From: Clostridiales bacterium | Lineage (GTDB): Bacteria > Bacillota > Clostridia > Christensenellales > Christensenellaceae | Length of the DNA stretch: 64,000 bases | Assembly: GCA_015056045.1 (NCBI GenBank) | Contig: SVGZ01000002.1 | Span: 83,945 to 147,944, forward strand | Reading direction: 5' to 3' | Part shown: one piece after another, positions 50,675-60,275 of the stretch | Numbering within the stretch: position 1 is the first letter of the stretch | How the letters are laid out: every line of letters starts with the position of its first letter | Notes under the pieces: model-generated | What the model saw: the letters and a program-made list of their open reading frames with translations, nothing else | Databases searched by the model: none | What the model was told of the DNA's origin: nothing | Made by a program: the position numbers and the translations under genes

Positions 50675-53308
50675 TTATTTGTTGTCCTTGATTGCAGCCT
50701 GTGCAGCAGCGAGGCGAGCGATCGGTACACGGAAAGGCGAGCAGGAAACGTAGTTCAGGCCGATCTGGTGGCAGAATTCAACGGAGGACGGATCGCCACC
50801 GTGTTCGCCGCAGATACCGCAATGGAGAGCTGCGTTTTCAGCTTTGCCGAGTTTTACGGACATATTCATCAGTTTGCCAACGCCTGTTGTATCGAGACGT
50901 GCGAACGGATCGGATTCGTAGATCTTTGTGGAGTAGTAAGCGGGCAGGAACTTACCGGAGTCGTCACGGGAGAAACCGAATGTCATCTGTGTGAGGTCGT
51001 TTGTACCGAAGCAGAAGAAGTCAGCTTCCTTAGCGATTTCATCAGCGGTGAGGCAAGCACGCGGGATTTCGATCATTGTGCCAACTTCATACTTGAGTTC
51101 GACGCCTGCAGCAGCGATCTCAGCATCAGCTGTCTTAACAACGATATCCTTAACGAACTTGAATTCCTTAACTTCGCCTACGAGCGGGATCATGATTTCG
51201 GGAACGAGCTTCCATTCCGGGTTTCTCTGCTGAACAGCGATTGCAGCCTTGATAACGGCTTTTGTCTGCATAACAGCGATTTCCGGATAGGTAACTGTCA
51301 GACGGCAGCCACGGTGACCCATCATCGGGTTGAATTCGTGGAGGTCGCTGATGACCTGTTTGATGTAAGCTACGGATTTGCCCTGTGTCTTTGCAAGAGC
51401 TTCGATGTCGTCTTCTTCGGTCGGAACGAATTCGTGAAGCGGCGGATCAAGGAAGCGGATGGTTACCGGGTGACCACCAAGAGCTTCGAAGAGACCTTCA
51501 AAGTCTGCCTGCTGCATCGGGAGGATCTTCGCAAGAGCTGCTTCGCGTTCTTCAACTGTTTCGGAGCAGATCATTTCGCGGAATGCACCGATACGATCGG
51601 GATCGAAGAACATATGTTCTGTACGTGTAAGACCGATACCTTCTGCACCGAGTTCAACAGCACGACGAGCGTCTGCCGGTGTATCAGCATTTGTTCTTAC
51701 GCCGAGTTTTCTGAATTTATCTGCGAGCTGCATGATTCTGCCGAAGTAACCGCTGTTCGGGTCAGCAGGAACTGTTGCGATCATGCCGTCATAGATGTTG
51801 CCTGTGGAACCATCGAGGGAGAGTTCATCACCTTCGCGGAATGTCTTGCCGGCGAGTGTGAAGCACTTGTTTTCTTCATCCATCTTGATGTCGCCGCAGC
51901 CGGATACACAGCAGGTACCCATACCACGAGCTACAACTGCAGCGTGGGATGTCTGACCACCGCGAACGGTGAGGATGCCCTGTGCATACTTCATGCCTTC
52001 GATATCTTCGGGGGATGTTTCGAGACGAACGAGGACTACCTTTTCGCCTGCTTTGCCCTTTTCAGCAGCGTCTTCAGCTGTGAATACGATGTGACCAGCA
52101 GCAGCACCGGGAGAAGCAGCGATACCCTTACCAATGGGTGTTGCAGCCTTGAGTGCAGCAGCGTCAAACTGCGGATGGAGGAGCATATCGAGGCTCTTAG
52201 CGTCGATCTGCATAACAGCTTCTTCTTCTGTGATCATGCCTTCGTCGATGAGGTCGCAAGCGATCTTGATAGCAGCAGCAGCTGTTCTCTTGCCGTTACG
52301 GGTCTGGAGCATATAGAGCTTGCCCTGTTCGATGGTGAATTCCATATCCTGCATATCGCGATAGTGCTTTTCAAGAATATCGCAGATTTCGAGGAACTGT
52401 GTGTAAACATCGGGAAGAACTTCTGCCATCTTTGCGATCGGCATAGGTGTGCGAACGCCTGCAACAACGTCTTCGCCCTGTGCGTTCATAAGGAATTCGC
52501 CCATGAGGCCCTTTTCGCCTGTAGCGGGGTTGCGTGTGAATGCAACGCCTGTGCCGCAGTCATCGCCCATGTTGCCGAATGCCATCATCTGTACGTTAAC
52601 AGCGGTACCCCAGGAATAAGGAATATCGTGGTCCATACGGTAGATGTTTGCACGCGGGTTATCCCAGGAACGGAATACAGCCTTGATAGCTTCGAAGAGC
52701 TGTACTTTCGGATCATCCGGGAAGTCTTCGCCGAGCTGGTTCTTGTATTCGCCTTTGAACTGGTTTGCGAGTTCTTTTAAATCTTCAGCTGTGAGGTCAA
52801 CGTCAAATTCGATGCCCTTCTTTTCCTTCATCTCGTCGATGAGTTTTTCGAAGTATTTCTTGCCAACTTCCATAACGACGTCGGAGAACATCTGGATGAA
52901 TCTTCTGTAGCAGTCCCAAGCCCAGCGTGCATTGCCGGATTTTTCTGCCATGATGTTGACAACTTCTTCATTAAGACCGAGGTTGAGGATGGTATCCATC
53001 ATACCGGGCATGGATGCTCTTGCGCCGGAACGAACGGAAACAAGAAGCGGATTTTCGAGGTCGCCAAACTTTTTGCCTGTGATCTCTTCGAGAGCTGCGA
53101 TTGCATCATAGATCTGTGCTTCGATATCGGAAGCGATCATTTTGCCATCTTCGTAGTATCTCGTGCAGGCTTCTGTGGAGATCGTGAAGCCCTGCGGAAC
53201 GGGCAGACCAAGACCGGTCATTTCAGCCAGGTTTGCGCCTTTGCCGCCGAGAAGGTTTCTCATCTGGGCATTACCCTCTTTAAAGAGGTATACGTATTTG
53301 TTGCTCAT
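50675..53308 (-). CDS. ppdK: Pyruvate, phosphate dikinase
   Basis: PPDK interconverts pyruvate + ATP + phosphate with PEP + AMP + PPi. The 877-residue protein has the full three-part layout: the N-terminal nucleotide domain (SVRSGARASMPGMMDTILNLG, 91-111), the swivelling phosphohistidine domain (GGQTSHAAVVARG, His455), and the C-terminal PEP/pyruvate barrel with the Cys in HCGICGEHGGDP (from 829). TSHAAVVAR plus the RSGARASMPG segment separate it from PEP synthase. In anaerobes it often serves glycolysis as well as gluconeogenesis. It follows the recO cluster with its own promoter, an arrangement seen in other Clostridia. Confidence 0.98.
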   Translation of the reverse strand: MSNKYVYLFKEGNAQMRNLLGGKGANLAEMTGLGLPVPQGFTISTEACTRYYEDGKMIASDIEAQIYDAIAALEEITGKKFGDLENPLLVSVRSGARASMPGMMDTILNLGLNEEVVNIMAEKSGNARWAWDCYRRFIQMFSDVVMEVGKKYFEKLIDEMKEKKGIEFDVDLTAEDLKELANQFKGEYKNQLGEDFPDDPKVQLFEAIKAVFRSWDNPRANIYRMDHDIPYSWGTAVNVQMMAFGNMGDDCGTGVAFTRNPATGEKGLMGEFLMNAQGEDVVAGVRTPMPIAKMAEVLPDVYTQFLEICDILEKHYRDMQDMEFTIEQGKLYMLQTRNGKRTAAAAIKIACDLIDEGMITEEEAVMQIDAKSLDMLLHPQFDAAALKAATPIGKGIAASPGAAAGHIVFTAEDAAEKGKAGEKVVLVRLETSPEDIEGMKYAQGILTVRGGQTSHAAVVARGMGTCCVSGCGDIKMDEENKCFTLAGKTFREGDELSLDGSTGNIYDGMIATVPADPNSGYFGRIMQLADKFRKLGVRTNADTPADARRAVELGAEGIGLTRTEHMFFDPDRIGAFREMICSETVEEREAALAKILPMQQADFEGLFEALGGHPVTIRFLDPPLHEFVPTEEDDIEALAKTQGKSVAYIKQVISDLHEFNPMMGHRGCRLTVTYPEIAVMQTKAVIKAAIAVQQRNPEWKLVPEIMIPLVGEVKEFKFVKDIVVKTADAEIAAAGVELKYEVGTMIEIPRACLTADEIAKEADFFCFGTNDLTQMTFGFSRDDSGKFLPAYYSTKIYESDPFARLDTTGVGKLMNMSVKLGKAENAALHCGICGEHGGDPSSVEFCHQIGLNYVSCSPFRVPIARLAAAQAAIKDNK

Positions 53309-53375
53309 TGGTAAAGAGTCCTCCTAAAAAATTTATGTAATAAACCTTACCTTTACTTACATTTTACAACTTAAA

Positions 53376-53404
53376 ATTATACATGAAATGCGTACGTTTT
53401 ACAA
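53376..53404 (-). promoter_or_regulatory. Promoter for ppdK
   Basis: On the minus strand TTGTAA (53404-53399), a 17-base spacer ending in ATG (extended -10), TATAAT (53381-53376). Confidence 0.7.
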
Positions 53405-53431
53405 TCATTTTTTGCCTTTTACGGGAAAAAT

Positions 53432-54151
53432 TCAATTGGAAAGCAGCTTCATGAAAAAATCATAGCTTTTGGGCCTTCCGATCTGCGAAATATCGAGCGC
53501 ATGACCGATAAACTGAAAGGCAGATGCCTTATCTGCGCCGAAAACCGTATCGATGATGCTTTTGACGCCGGATGCTTTCATATAGCGAAGGAGCTTGATG
53601 AAATCCGGACCGAAAGGAACACCGCTGCAGTTTTTGCAGGAAGCGCCGCCTGCTTCAAAATCGATGGCGGTCGTTTCAGCATTACCGCAATGGATGCAAT
53701 GGGAAAGCTCGATATCCTGACCCAAATGCGAGAGCAGACGCAGCATGAAGAAAAGCGCTGTATCGACAGGGTCGGCTTTCTTTTTCAAAGCGAAAAGACA
53801 GTTGACGAGAAGTGCAAAAAGCTTCCTTTCGGGTGATTCGGGAACGACACATTTTTCGCAGACGGAAAGCAGAAAACTGCCGCAGGCGAAGGCCTCGAAA
53901 TCTTCGCGGATCTCATAGAAGTTTTCTTTTGGAGCGCATTGCGTGACGGTGATGCGGTTTTTATTGCGGTAAAGCTGTACTTCCGCACAGGAAAAAGGCT
54001 CGGAAACTGCAGAAAGGCTTCCGCCGATTTTTCTGCAGCCGCGTGCCAAAGCTTCGACACGGCCGCTTTCCCGCGTGAAAAGGGTCAGCATACGGTCATT
54101 TTCGCGGTAATTTTCCGCACGAAGGACGACAGCCAGTTCCGTTGTGTACAT
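53432..54151 (-). CDS. recO: DNA repair protein RecO
   Basis: RecO binds single-stranded DNA and SSB and helps load RecA with RecR. The 239-residue protein has the N-terminal OB fold (TELAVVLRAENYRENDRMLTLF) and a C-terminal helical domain with a four-Cys zinc site: CIHCG and CKNC (CIHCGNAETT...ASCKNCSG). Both parts are intact. The start overlaps the era stop by one base (TGATG), so it is translationally coupled. It is the last gene of the yqfC-recO cluster. Confidence 0.95.
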   Translation of the reverse strand: MYTTELAVVLRAENYRENDRMLTLFTRESGRVEALARGCRKIGGSLSAVSEPFSCAEVQLYRNKNRITVTQCAPKENFYEIREDFEAFACGSFLLSVCEKCVVPESPERKLFALLVNCLFALKKKADPVDTALFFMLRLLSHLGQDIELSHCIHCGNAETTAIDFEAGGASCKNCSGVPFGPDFIKLLRYMKASGVKSIIDTVFGADKASAFQFIGHALDISQIGRPKSYDFFMKLLSN

Positions 54152-55107
54152 CAGTCTTTATAACCGAGGCTGCCGAGCATCAGCGTGGAGTTGCGCCAAT
54201 CTTCCTTGACGCGGACATAGAGCTCGAGGAAAACCTTTGTGCCGGTCATCATTTCAAGGTCACGGCGGGATTCCATGCCGATTTTTTTGAGCATGGCGCC
54301 TTTTTTGCCGATGATGATCCCTTTATGGGAATTGCGCTCGCAATAAATAACGGCACCGATATTGGTGAGATTTTCTTTTTCTTCGTATTTTTCGATCTCG
54401 ATGCCGACGCCGTGCGGGATTTCATCACGGAGATTGAGGAGCATTTTTTCGCGGATCAGCTCGGAAGCGATGAAGCGTTCGGGCATATCGGTATGCATAT
54501 CGGCAGGATAGAACTGCGGACCGGGCATAAGACGCCTTGCAAGCTCACGCTCGAGATTCGGAAGACCTTCGCTGTATTTGGCGGAGATGATGAAAACGGT
54601 TTCAACGCCAAGGCTTTCGAGAAGCATTTTATGCTTTGCCAAGATTTCTTTGCTGACGATATCGGCTTTATTGATGGCGACGATGAGGCGGCTCTTATCG
54701 AGCTTGCTGATGATCTCTCTGTCGCGTTCGCGGATGCCGATCTTTGCATCGACGAGCATCAGCGTGATATCGACATCTTTTTCGGCACTGTATGCGGTTT
54801 TGACCATATACTTGCCGAGTTTTGTTTTCGGGTCATGGATACCCGGTGTATCGAGGAAAACGATCTGATAGTTTTCTTTTGTCAGAATGCCGACGATGCG
54901 GTTTCTCGTTGTCTGTGCCTTATCGGTGACGATGGCGATCTTTTCGCCGATGATCGCATTGAGAAGGGTCGATTTGCCGACATTGGGGCTGCCGAGAATG
55001 GCAACAAAGCCGGATTTATGATCCGGCGGAAGGCTTGTCTTTTTTTCGTTGGCAAAAAAGGCATCGATGATATCGAGGCTCGTATTATTTTCAGTCAAGG
55101 CTTTCAT
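54151..55107 (-). CDS. era: GTPase Era
   Basis: Era is an essential GTPase that binds the 3' end of 16S rRNA during 30S assembly. The 318-residue protein has an N-terminal extension of about 33 residues, then G1 GSPNVGKST, G3 DTPG, G4 NKAD, and the C-terminal KH domain with GIIIGKKGAMLKKIG. ATG 55107 has AAAGGAAG close upstream and overlaps the ybeY 3' end. A longer in-frame GTG start at 55128 is less well supported. Neighbours ybeY and era both act on 16S rRNA maturation. Confidence 0.96.
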   Translation of the reverse strand: MKALTENNTSLDIIDAFFANEKKTSLPPDHKSGFVAILGSPNVGKSTLLNAIIGEKIAIVTDKAQTTRNRIVGILTKENYQIVFLDTPGIHDPKTKLGKYMVKTAYSAEKDVDITLMLVDAKIGIRERDREIISKLDKSRLIVAINKADIVSKEILAKHKMLLESLGVETVFIISAKYSEGLPNLERELARRLMPGPQFYPADMHTDMPERFIASELIREKMLLNLRDEIPHGVGIEIEKYEEKENLTNIGAVIYCERNSHKGIIIGKKGAMLKKIGMESRRDLEMMTGTKVFLELYVRVKEDWRNSTLMLGSLGYKD

Positions 55108-55573
55108 CTTCCTTTCTGCCAAGGGCACGGCGCTGCATGAGGCGCATTTCCTTTTCGTCTTCTTCGGTCATATGGTCATAGCCCATGATATGCAGGCAGC
55201 CATGCACAGCAAGGAAGCGGAGTTCCTCGATAAAGCTGTTGTCATATTCTGCGGCTTGCTCACGGGCACGCTCGAGGCAGATCGCAATATCGCCAAGAAG
55301 GACGGTTTCGCCTTCGCGTTCGAGTCCTTCGGTATTTTCTGCAGGTTTTTCAAGGTCGTTTGCAGGGAAAGAAAGGACATCGGTGACGCTGTCAATGCCG
55401 CGGTATTCGCGGTTTAAGCGCTGGATCTCTGCTTCATCACAGAGAAGAAGTGAAATTTCCGCATCGATCGCACCGAGCTGCAATTCGACCGTATGTTTCA
55501 AGATGTTTTCAATAGAGAGGAGGTCGCTTTCGCTGACCTCGAAATTTTCGTTTAAGTTTTCAATAAAGATCAT
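55091..55573 (-). CDS. ybeY: Endoribonuclease YbeY
   Basis: YbeY is a zinc-dependent single-strand endoribonuclease needed for 16S rRNA 3'-end maturation and quality control. The 160-residue protein has the metal-binding motif HGCLHIMGYDH in the C-terminal third and the RGIDSVTDVLSFP segment typical of the family. It overlaps pgpH by 4 bases upstream and era by 17 bases downstream. In Bacillus, genes for diacylglycerol kinase and cytidine deaminase usually lie between ybeY and era; they are absent here. Confidence 0.96.
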   Translation of the reverse strand: MIFIENLNENFEVSESDLLSIENILKHTVELQLGAIDAEISLLLCDEAEIQRLNREYRGIDSVTDVLSFPANDLEKPAENTEGLEREGETVLLGDIAICLERAREQAAEYDNSFIEELRFLAVHGCLHIMGYDHMTEEDEKEMRLMQRRALGRKEDESLD

Positions 55574-57714
55574 TTGGATGCTCCGGGGTATTGGATCCTT
55601 TCATGGTTTGCGCCTTCAAAAACGCGCGTGAAGGCATCGGTAATGGCGACGATATCCCGCCTCGAAAGCGGACATTCATCGAGCTGACCGTCGTTGATCT
55701 TGCCATCGATCAGGCGTGTGATCTGTGCACGGATCTCTTCGGGATCATGCAGGCTCATCGCACGGATCGCTGCTTCGACGGTATCTGCCATCATGACGAT
55801 CGCCGCTTCTTTTGTCTGCGGTTTCGGACCCGGGTAGCGGTATTCGGCTTCGGTGGGTTCGAGACCTTCCTGTTTTGCTTTCATATAGAAATAGTAAACA
55901 AGGCTTGTACCGTGATGCTGTTCGATGATATCGCACATTTTCTGCGGAAGTTTATATTCTTTTGCCAGGCGGACGCCGTTTTTGACATGGTTAAGGATGA
56001 TCTCTGCGCTTTCTTTGGGCGGGAGCTCATCATGCGGATTGGCGGTTCTGAGCTGATTTTCCTTGAACATATACGGTGCGGTGAGTTTGCCAAGGTCGTG
56101 ATAATAGGCGGAAACTCTTGCTAAGAGTGCATCCGCACCGACGGCATTGCAGGCAGCTTCCGCAAGGTTTGCCAGAATGACGCAATGGTGGTAGGTTCCG
56201 GGGATCTCGTAGGTAACACGGCGGAGAAGATCACTGCCCGGATCGGAAAGCTCAAGAAGCTTGGCAGGCGTTGCGATGGAAAAGAGACCTTCCCAAATCG
56301 GCAGAACACCGACCGAAAGCAGACCACAGACAAGACCGCTAAGAATACCGATCGCGATATATTCGACATACTGCAGACCCGTTGCGCCCATATAGAGGCA
56401 ATAGACGATGCTGACGGCTGCGTTGGCAAGACCTGCATAGAGACCTGCCCAGACATATTCACGGCGATGCTGCTGTTTTTTGAGCATGATCATGGCGACA
56501 TAGCTGCCGGCAAGGCTGCAGAGGATATAGCGCATATTGGCAGCGGAGAAAATAAACTCTGTACTGTTGGAATGCAGAACGCCGAGGATGATCGAAAGGA
56601 ATGCGGCAAAAGCAAAGGATAACCTGCGCTTGAGCGTTGTCATGCCGATGATGACGGGAAGATAGACAAGGCAGATGCGTGTATCGATGAGCCTTGTGAT
56701 CAGCGTCGGCAAAACACCAAGAAGCACAAGAAGGAAAAGGCTCAGGAAATCCTTCGGTTTTTCGAAATATTCCTTATCGTTGATATAGAGATAAGCAAAG
56801 GCGATGAAATAGATGATGAGATAGAAGAGGAAAGCAGCGATCTTTTTGGGGATCGTTGTCGTAGCATCTTCCGTCAGACCGATCTGTTTGATGAGCTCAA
56901 ACTGTGCCTGTGTGATGATCTCGCCTTTCTGGACGATATTCTGGTTTTTCTTGTAGATGATCTCCCCGACGCTTTCAGCAACGGCTTCTTTTGCGGCTTC
57001 GGTGGCTTCCTGATCATAGATCTTGTTGGCGCGGAGATTGTTTTTAACAATGCTCATGGCAAGGCTGCCCTGTGCGGAAGAAAAAACACCGGCATCGGAA
57101 AGCTGGCTTGCGATATCTTCGGTGATGCCTTCGATCTCTTCAAAGAGGATACCTTCGCTGTAATAAAGGGTAAGCGAATCGATGATGATCTTGCGTGCCT
57201 GTGCGAGCTTATCTTTTGTCAGGGTAGCGGCGGCAACGGTATCTTCGGTCGTCATGTATTCCGGCCCCATCGTAAGAAGCCCGCGGATACCGTTTTCACC
57301 TAAAATAGATTCCCATTTGATGTTTTCGGGACTGAATTTCTTGGTATCGAGATTGAGCGAAGAATAATAATCACGGAAGGATTTTTCCGCTGCAGAGCGG
57401 ATGCTTTCCACAGCGTCAAGGTCGCTTTTCGTTTTGTTCAGCGTTTCCGTCATCAGGTTTTCGTCGATGCTGTATATCGGCGTGACCTTTTGTTTGGCTT
57501 CTTCACGCTTGATGGCGGTGGAATATTCGTCTACGAGATCCTGCGGTGCTGTGACGGTTTTGCTGCTGATGGAACCGACGGCATATTCATGCGCATCGTT
57601 TTCCGTAACGGCGGCAAGCGAAAAACTGCAAAGCAAAAAAAGCAGCACAAAGCAAAGAACCGGAAGCCCGATTTTGTATGCTTGCATAAGCCTGGGATTA
57701 ATATGCTTTTTCAT
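55570..57714 (-). CDS. pgpH: 7TM-HD cyclic-di-AMP phosphodiesterase (PgpH/YqfF)
   Basis: A 714-residue membrane protein: one N-terminal membrane segment (about 14-34), a large extracytoplasmic 7TMR-HDED domain (about 40-285), seven membrane segments (about 290-470), and a cytoplasmic HD domain with YHHCVILANLAEAA, the metal motif YYHDLGK, and IEQHHGTSLV. In Listeria PgpH this HD domain cleaves cyclic di-AMP to pApA. The position between phoH and ybeY is the standard one. Regulation by an external signal through the HDED domain is possible. Activity is inferred from the intact HD motif. Confidence 0.94.
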   Translation of the reverse strand: MKKHINPRLMQAYKIGLPVLCFVLLFLLCSFSLAAVTENDAHEYAVGSISSKTVTAPQDLVDEYSTAIKREEAKQKVTPIYSIDENLMTETLNKTKSDLDAVESIRSAAEKSFRDYYSSLNLDTKKFSPENIKWESILGENGIRGLLTMGPEYMTTEDTVAAATLTKDKLAQARKIIIDSLTLYYSEGILFEEIEGITEDIASQLSDAGVFSSAQGSLAMSIVKNNLRANKIYDQEATEAAKEAVAESVGEIIYKKNQNIVQKGEIITQAQFELIKQIGLTEDATTTIPKKIAAFLFYLIIYFIAFAYLYINDKEYFEKPKDFLSLFLLVLLGVLPTLITRLIDTRICLVYLPVIIGMTTLKRRLSFAFAAFLSIILGVLHSNSTEFIFSAANMRYILCSLAGSYVAMIMLKKQQHRREYVWAGLYAGLANAAVSIVYCLYMGATGLQYVEYIAIGILSGLVCGLLSVGVLPIWEGLFSIATPAKLLELSDPGSDLLRRVTYEIPGTYHHCVILANLAEAACNAVGADALLARVSAYYHDLGKLTAPYMFKENQLRTANPHDELPPKESAEIILNHVKNGVRLAKEYKLPQKMCDIIEQHHGTSLVYYFYMKAKQEGLEPTEAEYRYPGPKPQTKEAAIVMMADTVEAAIRAMSLHDPEEIRAQITRLIDGKINDGQLDECPLSRRDIVAITDAFTRVFEGANHERIQYPGASK

Positions 57715-57749
57715 GGTTTTGCATTCCTTTCCTTATAAGAGGACAGTTT

Positions 57750-58721
57750 TCAGCGCTGTTTTCTCTTTTCGTTTTTCTCAAATGCTTTGACGATGTCTTT
57801 GACGAGTTTATGGCGGACGACGTCTCTGTGTGTGAGCTGGATGGTTTCGATCCCTTCAACACCGGATAAGATCTGTGATGCTGCGGCAAGACCGCTCTTT
57901 CTTTCTTCGGGAAGGTCGATCTGTGTGACGTCGCCTGTGATGACGACCTTGGAGCCTTCACCAAAACGGGTAAGGAACATTTTCATCTGTTCAAGCGTAC
58001 AGTTCTGTGCTTCGTCGAGGATGATGAAGGCATCGTTTAAGGTTCTGCCGCGCATATAAGCAAGCGGTGCGACTTCGATGACGCCTTTTTCGGCAAGACG
58101 GGCATAGGATTCCGTGCCCATGAAATCATAGAGTGCATCATACAGCGGGCGAAGATAGGGATCGACTTTATTCTGCAGATCACCGGGAAGAAAACCGAGC
58201 TTTTCGCCGGCTTCAACGGCAGGTCTCGTGAGAATAATACGGGAGACCTGTTTGTTTTTGAGGGCGATGACGGCTTTTGCCATTGCGAGGTAGGTTTTGC
58301 CTGTACCTGCAGGACCGATACCGAAAACGACGGTATTGTTTTCGATCGCCTTGATATACTGCTTCTGACCGATGGATTTGCACTTGACGGGTCTTCCGCG
58401 GTGTGTGATCGCGATGACATCTGCAAGTGCAGAAACCGCTTCTTCCTGATTGCCTTCTGTGCCGGCATCGAGGATATAGCTGACGGTATTTTCATCGACA
58501 AGCTCACCATTGCGAATGAGTTTCAGGAGGTTACTTATCGTATCGGATGCCATTGCGGTGCTTTCTGCATCGCCTGTGATCTCGACACCTTCCTGTGTCT
58601 GGCGGATCATTGCGCCTGTTACTTTTTCGATTTTACGGATATTTTCATCAAGCTCGCCGAAAACGAGGAGCATTTCTTCTGTGGTATAGAACTCAATGCG
58701 GATCTTCTGCTGTGTTTCCAA
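57750..58721 (-). CDS. phoH: PhoH family ATPase
   Basis: A 323-residue ATPase of the PhoH/YlaK type, sometimes annotated PhoL. An N-terminal KH-like region (about 15-75) precedes the nucleotide-binding domain: Walker A GPAGTGKT, the Walker B-like DEAQN, and a GDVTQIDLP motif near the C-terminus. It is thought to act in RNA metabolism beside ybeY. TTG 58721 is chosen as start because GGAGG lies 5 bases upstream; an earlier in-frame TTG at 58745 has no such site. The 5' end overlaps yqfD by about 29 bases. Confidence 0.93.
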   Translation of the reverse strand: METQQKIRIEFYTTEEMLLVFGELDENIRKIEKVTGAMIRQTQEGVEITGDAESTAMASDTISNLLKLIRNGELVDENTVSYILDAGTEGNQEEAVSALADVIAITHRGRPVKCKSIGQKQYIKAIENNTVVFGIGPAGTGKTYLAMAKAVIALKNKQVSRIILTRPAVEAGEKLGFLPGDLQNKVDPYLRPLYDALYDFMGTESYARLAEKGVIEVAPLAYMRGRTLNDAFIILDEAQNCTLEQMKMFLTRFGEGSKVVITGDVTQIDLPEERKSGLAAASQILSGVEGIETIQLTHRDVVRHKLVKDIVKAFEKNEKRKQR

Positions 58722-59880
58722 AATTGCCTCCGGTAATGATACCAATTTCTTCTTTTGTGATAAGGATTGCCCGAGCGATCGGGCTGCCGTTTGTTTCGGT
58801 TAAATATAGCTTTGCGGATAAAAGCTCTGCGCCTTCGGGAATTTCGCCAAGTGCGCGGTAGAAGGCGGCTTCTTTTGCCGAAAGGACGGAAATTGCCGCA
58901 CTTTTTTGCGTATAAAAGGGTTTTGTTTCGAAAAAGCTGATCTCTGCGATCGAAAAGGGAAGATAGGAATTTTCGCCTAATTTGGCAAGGACAGTTTCTT
59001 CGGTTTCAAAGGTTTCGTATGGATTTTTGCCCGATAAGCGGAAGCGCTTTTTACCGATCCGCAGCTCGAGGGAAGTTTCCTTTTTGCCTGTGCGAAGGTA
59101 TTCGCAGTGGTCGTTTGCAACGGGGATCTCGGCAATATACTGCACCTGTGCCATGACGCTGCCGCTTGCGGTAACGTGCATTTCCGTGCCGTCTTCCATG
59201 GTGTATTCGCTTGCGATGAGGATTTCACCTGCCGATACTTTCTGACCCGGTGAAACGAGCGCTTTCCCGCGGAATACCGTCACATCGCAGACGATGCCTT
59301 CTTTTTTTGCCGTAATGGGGAGATAGCTTTCCACAGGCAAAGCAGGCGAAGGGATTTTTTCGATGATCTGTAAAATCAGGTTTGTCCCTTTGAAATGCGC
59401 CTTGGCATAGAGGATATCCGGAAAAAGCGACTTGATCTCACGCTCGATCAGCGCTGTATCGAGGCTGCTTTTTAACGCAAAAGGCTTTGCACCGAGGCTC
59501 TGCAATGCTTCGGCAAGGGCAAATTCGCTGAGCTGTTCGTTGCCGCGGATATCGACCGAAAGGCAGAAGGACGAAAGGATAAATATGCAGATGATCGCTG
59601 CAAAAATTCCCGTAAAAACGGCCGGATGAGTACGCAAAAACGGAACAAAGCCCGCTATTCCGGTCGCTTTCCCGAGGCGAAGGTGCATACGGCATTCCGA
59701 TGCTGCCCTGCGAAGTTTCTTTAACTGATGCAGGGAAACTTGCAGAACGGAGCTTGTATAAGAGAGCCTTTTGACCTCTCTTGTTTTTATGCCTCGCTCG
59801 AGAAGAAGCGACAGGAAGCGTTCCTGCCCCAATCCATCTGCATATATGATAACATATCCACAAAGTAAATGCCACAGCAT
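58693..59880 (-). CDS. yqfD: Sporulation protein YqfD (spore coat/SpoIV-like)
   Basis: A 395-residue protein with a cytosolic N-terminal part (about 1-85, with the segment MRKLKSL-like basic stretch near KLRRAASECRMHLRL), one strong membrane segment (about 90-112), and a long extracytoplasmic part ending near residue 395 that includes SVDIRGNEQLSEFALAEAL and the repeated KPFYTQK region. YqfD is a sigma-E-dependent sporulation protein in Bacillus, needed for efficient engulfment-stage development; its biochemical role is unknown. ATG 59880 follows GGGGGAA. It overlaps phoH and follows yqfC by 2 bases. Confidence 0.9.
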   Translation of the reverse strand: MLWHLLCGYVIIYADGLGQERFLSLLLERGIKTREVKRLSYTSSVLQVSLHQLKKLRRAASECRMHLRLGKATGIAGFVPFLRTHPAVFTGIFAAIICIFILSSFCLSVDIRGNEQLSEFALAEALQSLGAKPFALKSSLDTALIEREIKSLFPDILYAKAHFKGTNLILQIIEKIPSPALPVESYLPITAKKEGIVCDVTVFRGKALVSPGQKVSAGEILIASEYTMEDGTEMHVTASGSVMAQVQYIAEIPVANDHCEYLRTGKKETSLELRIGKKRFRLSGKNPYETFETEETVLAKLGENSYLPFSIAEISFFETKPFYTQKSAAISVLSAKEAAFYRALGEIPEGAELLSAKLYLTETNGSPIARAILITKEEIGIITGGNFGNTAEDPH

Positions 59881-59882
59881 AG

Positions 59883-60146
59883 TTATTGTTCCCCCGAAAA
59901 AAGACTGTGAATTTTGCCGGAAATAATGAAATTTTCCCTTCCTGCTTCGCAAATATGCAGCTCTTTGCCAAAGAGTTTCAGCGGACCATGGGAAGTGGCA
60001 AGCATGACTTCATCGGGCTTATAGGAAAGGATTTTGATGACACCGGAAATACTACAGCCATGATCGCCATAGAGGATAAGGCTCGGACCATTCATCAGGA
60101 CTTCTGTGGGGAAACTGTATAAAGATGGAAAACGCTGCTTTTTCAT
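59883..60146 (-). CDS. yqfC: YqfC/YabP family sporulation protein
   Basis: An 87-residue small protein of the YabP/YqfC family: a short beta-rich fold, with the segment FPTEVLMNGPSLILYGDHG (about 12-30) followed by ILSYKPDEVMLATSHGPLKLFG. The family is found in spore formers and is co-expressed with YqfD in the mother cell. AAAAGGAG precedes the ATG. It is the first gene of the yqfC-yqfD-phoH-pgpH-ybeY-era-recO cluster and is divergent from the LysR gene. A sigma-E promoter is expected but the upstream match is not convincing. Confidence 0.9.
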   Translation of the reverse strand: MKKQRFPSLYSFPTEVLMNGPSLILYGDHGCSISGVIKILSYKPDEVMLATSHGPLKLFGKELHICEAGRENFIISGKIHSLFSGEQ

Positions 60147-60214
60147 TGCGGATGCTCCTTTTTTCAGTATTGTATAGCGTATGCATAGGAGCGGAATATT
60201 ATGAACGGTAGTGA

Positions 60215-60243
60215 TTGAAACTTTTACACTTGTATATTATAAT
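60215..60243 (+). promoter_or_regulatory. Promoter for the LysR gene
   Basis: TTGAAA (60215-60220), a 17-base spacer, and a perfect TATAAT (60238-60243), with the GTG start 33 bases downstream. Confidence 0.75.
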
Positions 60244-60275
60244 AAAGTATATAAACGGAGAAGGAGTGTTTTCGG

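Noticed and set aside
50669..52780. Long open frame (703 codons) antisense to ppdK
   Set aside because: Shadow of ppdK produced by codon bias: Cys- and Phe-rich, with no ribosome binding site and no recognisable domain.
60176..60200. Sigma-E promoter upstream of yqfC
   Set aside because: CATACGCT resembles the -10 and AATATT the -35, but the spacing is 11 bases rather than about 14.
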